A DNA stretch of 64,000 nt from Membranipora membranacea (lineage: Eukaryota; Bryozoa; Gymnolaemata; Cheilostomatida; Membraniporidae). Of the stretch, positions 59,208 through 64,000 are shown piece by piece. Made by a program: the position numbers and the translations under genes. The DNA lies in contig OU612075.1 of assembly GCA_914767715.1 (NCBI GenBank), positions 15,562,001-15,626,000 on the forward strand, given 5' to 3'. The notes under the pieces were generated by a model that was not told the origin of the DNA, made no database searches, and saw only the letters and a list, made by a program, of their open reading frames with translations. Every line of letters begins with the position of its first letter. The first letter of the stretch is position 1.

Positions 59208-62200
59208 ATGACTTCTTATTTCATCTACCTCTACACGACGCTATCTCTAATAATATTCTGTTACCACCATAGTATTTCAGCTGAACTAATCACATCTCAT
59301 CAGCTCAATGCTAAGTTTGGCGTTAGGACAATCTTATCTAGGACAGATCTACAGTTAGACCCTTCAGAACGAGCGGATTCATGTACTGTCAAAGTTATAT
59401 CTAGTGAGACTAACCATGGATCCTCCGTTGGTCGTCTGCTGCCGACCACTTTTCCTTGTGATTTTGAGACTGGGAGCGTATATTACGAGCACTACGGATT
59501 ACCGCACTACACCGAGAGTTCAGTCCTGCTAACTGTAACCTACGTGAATGATGATTCAGAGAGGATAACACAGCCCGTCACACTGAATGTTAACGTCTCT
59601 TCTGCTATAAGCAGCGAGCAGATAGTTACGAGGAACACTGGCCTCAGTGTACCCACATTTAACGGATACTCCGATCGGATAAGCAGCTCCAACCTCGGGT
59701 TCACATATAACAAAGAAAACGAGGACTGCGTCATCTCTGTCCTGAATGGTGCTCACTCATGGCCAAGGTAACAAAATTCTTATGATTACAAAATTAGGTT
59801 GTTGAATCATTGGTGGTTTGTTCGGCCAATTCACGATGTTATGAGATATTTTTGCGGAAAATTTTCCTCCAAAAACACATTTTGAAGAGCTAAAACGCAA
59901 CAGTATCTGCAGAGAAAACAGTTATTTACTGGCTTGGTGATTTGTTATGCTAAAAATCATATTGTTGGGAATTCTGTGGTTACAACCACTCCCATGTAGA
60001 GTGGTCAGTCCACGAGTGGAGGAGGTCGTACAGTACTTAATCGGTATTCTATAACCAAGTTATTCTTCTCATCAACATAACCAGAATACTCCTGAGCGTA
60101 CAGATTATGCCAATTTTACATCCTGCAGTGCTGATTTGCAATGAAACAGTGGGTCATAAAAAATTTTGTTTTCACTTTATTAGCATAATGTGAATGGGTA
60201 AAGGTGATTTATTTTTGTAGGTATCTATTCAGGAATTTCCCTCTTTTTTTTTCTCCATGGTGCTCAAATTCATTGTGGTATACGACGTTTGGGATTTTGC
60301 AATACTAAGACAAAGGCTTGTGTACCCATATTTTTAAATTAGCTTTTCTCATCCTGTTGCACACCACTAAGTCGATTGTGGAAAAACGTCCGATTTTTAT
60401 TACGTTGACTCATGCCGAGGCTCCAGCGATAAGTGAAATATGAGATGCTGTCTATTTTTAAGAGACAAATAGATTACTATTATCTAATAGTTTAAATGCC
60501 AATCTGGATAACATGATAAGCCTTCTAATCATGACTTTTATTGTCACAGTAAAATACTGAGATGTTTCCGCCATAATCTGATATTAATATCACTTATCTT
60601 ATTAAATGATCAGTATTGAAATTTTTTTGTTACACAATTTAATGCAAGACGATTATAGAAAGAGCGGAAATAGCTTGGGCGCTTGCTGAATAGATAGCCT
60701 TATCGGAAAGTCTGAAGTCACCACACACATATTGCAGGGCTGTCATATTAGTCCCACATTTGAGTTTGAGCCCTCATACTCTCTACCCCTAACCCTTCAA
60801 CCTATCCCCTCTTCGCTGACGGCCCATAGATATGAATAAAAATTGAAAACTATGATGAGAAAAGGCTGGCTCCTTATCATACACTCCTTATTCCTGACAT
60901 GCATTGATAGATTTCTCTTTGCTTCTACTCCAACCCCCCAGTACGAACTGTAATCTCAACCATAACAACACTTAGACTGGACAGAGTGCTTTTATGTTTG
61001 TAATCCAATTATCATTGAAACTATAATCCCCTCATTGAACGTTACCTCATATCCCAAGGCTCCAATCATCAACACATAAACACATTCACTGAGTCCCTAG
61101 TCTGTCTGTGCCATAAACTAGTGCATCAATAAATTTAAAATTTATTTTTAAATTGTTGATGACCATACAAAGCACTGTAGTGCCTAACATATTACGACAT
61201 TTTAACTTTTTCTACAATAACAGCCAAACAAATCTGAATTGATTGTAAAATAGGGGGTGAGGGGCTTGTTAATTGTTGTGGGGGGACCATAAAACACTAA
61301 TTAGTGAAAAATCAATGTATCATAGCACTAATCTCAGTGCTCCTAACAAACAAACCTCTCTCTGCTATTTCAGGTGCTTTATCAGAATAAACTAAAGAGT
61401 TGTTATTTTGTAATTACTCAACGATAATAATTAATTTATTCTTCATTTGATCACATGAATGTTACACAATAAAGTAAGGCATATGACAAAGGTGGCCATG
61501 TTTACTAATATAACATTTTTTGCTTTGTCAGGATTGGCACTGTTGGTAATGATCTGTTAAATTAGCTGAATATAAATTCTTGAGCACTGACTTCAAAACG
61601 AACCTTTCTGTTAGAGCTATTACCATTTCTCCAGGGTGATTGCAATGCACTCAAAACACCTCATCAGCCAAGCCACATTTGCCAAAAACTGTATAATGGG
61701 TGGCAATAAAACTTGGGCAAAGTAACGACAGCGCAGCAACAGCTACAGCATGGTCGATTAAAAAAATCAAGTTGTCTTATCACACATTACGCCACATTAC
61801 AGAGCATGGGCGGCAAAGTATTAGTTGCCTTAGGGGCTAGGCCGCAGTGCGCCAGGTTGCTCTCTGTTTGGAGGCTGGTGGGAGCACACTTGGGGGCCAA
61901 CGTAAACCCAGTAGTCGATGGCCTGCAGTGGAAGCTGTATATTTTACAAAATCCTGCCGCCTCTGATTATGTTATTACGTAATCTTTGTCTTCATGTTGG
62001 TAGTAAGAGAATGTTTCCCTTTTGACAGATACGGAAACCTTGTCAACGATTCTCTGGTGTTAGTCGATGTCAGCTGTGACCTGTTTCTGAGCTCCCAAAT
62101 AACATATAAACATAATGCACTCACCTCTCCGAAGACAGATTATGTGCAGGTGAGGGTGGAGGTCAGAGACAGCCGACAGACTACTGGAGCACAGGCTGTG

Positions 62201-62268
62201 AAACAGCAATGGTTCGCCATCAAGATTAACATTGAGCAAGGCACTGATAATCAACCGCCGACATTCAG
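59208..62268 (+). CDS. FRAS1/FREM-like extracellular matrix protein, N-terminal part (continues off the right edge)
   Basis: Exon 1 (59,208-59,767, phase 2 donor gtaaca) and exon 2 (62,029-62,268, acceptor ttttgacag, phase 2 to 2 donor gtaagg) encode 266 residues. A signal peptide (FIYLYTTLSLIIFCYHH, cleavage near SA-E) is followed by the N-terminal region typical of FREM/QBRICK proteins: a D-C-KV-V segment, FPCDFETGSVYYEHYG, a conserved VPTFNGYSD, and later YGNLVND...ITYKHN, DYVQVRVEVRD and NQPPTF, the lead into CSPG (NG2-like) repeats. The family builds basement-membrane complexes at epithelial surfaces. The 2.3-kb intron holds a SINE body. CSPG repeats and C-terminal modules should lie beyond 64,000. 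Orthology within FRAS1/FREM1/2/3 is not resolved. Confidence 0.8.
61825..61935 (-). mobile_element. SINE body fragment
   Basis: Matches the body (without the tRNA head) of the SINE at 8,935-9,127; shared blocks include gggagcacact, cagtagtcgatgg-type and cctgcagtgg. It is responsible for the short open frame at 61,713-61,982, which is therefore not a gene. Confidence 0.55.
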
Positions 62269-64000
62269 GTAAGGCTATATTCACCTGTATATAGGTCAAG
62301 TTTTTGGTCCATAATTATATCACGCTAGTCTGAGCCCCTTGTACTTGCCCCCTGCCTGACAGCCCCCCTCCTTTGTTTTCCCTGGACTTTGTTGACTTGA
62401 TGCAGTTGGGTTTTCTTTCCATCACAGCTCAAAGCCAGGAGATTTCAGACTTATACAGTGGGACAATGCCACAATATTAACAAACTCATCAGATTTATTT
62501 TTACTATTGAAGTAAAATTAATTGATTAATCTTATCACCCACAATATCAATAATGATAATTTTCCCTCTACATATGCCATGCCGATATTGCTGGATTTAT
62601 CATAGGGAGATGATAATCCTAACTAATGACATCGACTATCACCGATTACACATCTACAGCATGAGATAATCCGTGTAAGACATGGATAGAACTGCTAATA
62701 GTCTGTTTGATCTAAGCGTTATGTAATATCTGTGGGCCGGATATCGTTGTAACTATAGGAGTAGTATAATTAATTATGTTTGATTCTAATATCACCTAAT
62801 ATTCACCAGCCTATCTAATCTTTCACTCGCCACTGATGGCCATATGGCCATATGGCCATATGCAACAAATAAGGGAAAAACCAAGCATTTTAGGTTATGG
62901 TGGTAGCCATAAATTTTTCAAACTAAAAAAGTGTTGATAGAACAACAATTGTTGCTGTCAAAATTGAATTAATACAAAAGAATATTTCTGACCATTTGTG
63001 TTGTTATGATGAAGAGCTGGGCTGGGAACTCTCGATTCTACCAACGGCAGTATTTCAGTAATTTTGATTCTACCTAGACGAAAATGAAATTAACATGAAA
63101 TAGATATATTTATAAGGTCGATATTACTATGGGACTGTCAATGGTGACATGATAGTGCCAGACAGAGCATAGTCATAAATCATTTGAGGGCAGGCTGACA
63201 CATGCAAGATAATCTTTACACAACTCTCGCTCAGCTTTTCTGACACCTCCGTGTCCAAATACACAAAATCAAAGCCTACCACACCAAGAAACCAGATTAA
63301 AGATTGGCTTTGTTTACTTTAAATATTAGCTTAGCACATCATTTATTTATAAGAGAGATTACAAATAGCTTACTAGGGCAGATATGACTGCAGCCTATTG
63401 AAATCCCCTTTCACTTATCCCACTGTTGAATTAAAAGACTTTTGTTTCTAGCTGATTTATAAATACAGCAGTTCAATGAGGCTAACTGTTTATCTTTTGT
63501 AGCTGTAAACCATTTTAAGTGCCTGCCTTTCATTGCGGCTACGTTAGACCAGCAGCCAAATGACCTGTTTACTAGGTTTTGAAAATTTAAAGGCGCTTGC
63601 AAAGCAAAGCCATGGCCGATGAGGAAAAAATAATGCTGTTATTCGGAGCATGGTACAATATATTTTGATGAAACACAATATCATCAGCTTTTTTTATAAT
63701 CTACAAAGCAAATCAGTTTGATAAACTTCAGTTTTTGAGCTGACAAAGCTGGGAACAGCTCAATCAACGATACATAAGAACATAATTAGCCCTAATTGTC
63801 CCAAAGTACTCTGTCTTTGCTCACGCATATTTGGTTCTGTGTTTTATTGTCGTCTAAGGACTCTAAATTGCATTTCTAAAGCGTGCTATTTCAATTAATG
63901 AGCGCACTGGACAATAATAACTGTGTAATGCTGAGATTGCTCATTATATTTACTAAATTCTTATTATGGTCAGGAGAGCAGTTAAACCCCAGTGGTCTCT
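62269..64000. other. Intron of the FREM-like gene; nothing further seen
   Basis: No third exon with CSPG-repeat features could be found before the window ends. A short palindrome, ggccatatggccatatggcc, lies at about 62,836-62,858. Other frames on both strands are short and featureless. Confidence 0.5.

Noticed and set aside
61713-61982. 89-codon plus-strand open frame in the FREM-like intron
   Set aside because: Most of it is a SINE body copy, and it has no splice link to the flanking FREM exons.

Overview
The window is nuclear DNA of an invertebrate animal. It is AT-rich and intron-rich, with GT-AG introns of about 0.1-3 kb, non-LTR retrotransposons, tRNA-derived SINEs, inverted-repeat elements and microsatellites. 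A FRAS1/FREM-type extracellular-matrix gene supports Metazoa. I cannot assign a phylum from the sequence alone. All multi-exon models were built by hand from splice sites, and each gives a reading frame that closes exactly (summed exon lengths divisible by three).

Positions 1-46,000 hold a minus-strand tandem family of secreted, multi-domain, mucin-like proteins that I do not recognise as a named family. Four members are complete: gene A (18,903 to 11,171, with a possible second 3' end at 5,095), gene D (25,336 to 24,766), gene B (33,143 to 27,037) and gene C (45,947 to 36,559). Exon 1 of a fifth copy lies at 641-728 and the rest runs off the left edge. The shared plan is: signal peptide; sushi-like module; an unrecognised three-exon module; EB/EGF-like module(s); then one or two copies of a short six-cysteine domain (C-x11-13-C-x-C-x2-C-x10-C-x6-C, core CxCWxC...FA), often joined by Thr/Pro-rich linkers. 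Gene D is a 74-residue minimal version, with only a signal peptide and one reduced domain. Gene C swaps the linker region for EGF-like and FN3-like parts. In every member the start codon directly follows a splice acceptor, so each has a 5'UTR intron.

This region is being rearranged. The promoter/exon-1 segment at 1-2,350 is repeated at 18,100-20,550. The 3' cassette of gene A is duplicated (10,745-11,990 and 4,430-6,400). A 1.4 kb TTAA-flanked inverted-repeat element fills one intron, and a damaged CR1/L2-like LINE sits between genes A and D.

Positions 49,000-64,000 are more ordinary: a complete nucleoside diphosphate kinase gene (minus strand, 4 exons, 153 aa), an unrecognised 8-exon gene (minus strand, 415 aa), a small possible plus-strand gene, and the first two exons of a FREM/FRAS1-like gene (plus strand) that continues past the right edge.
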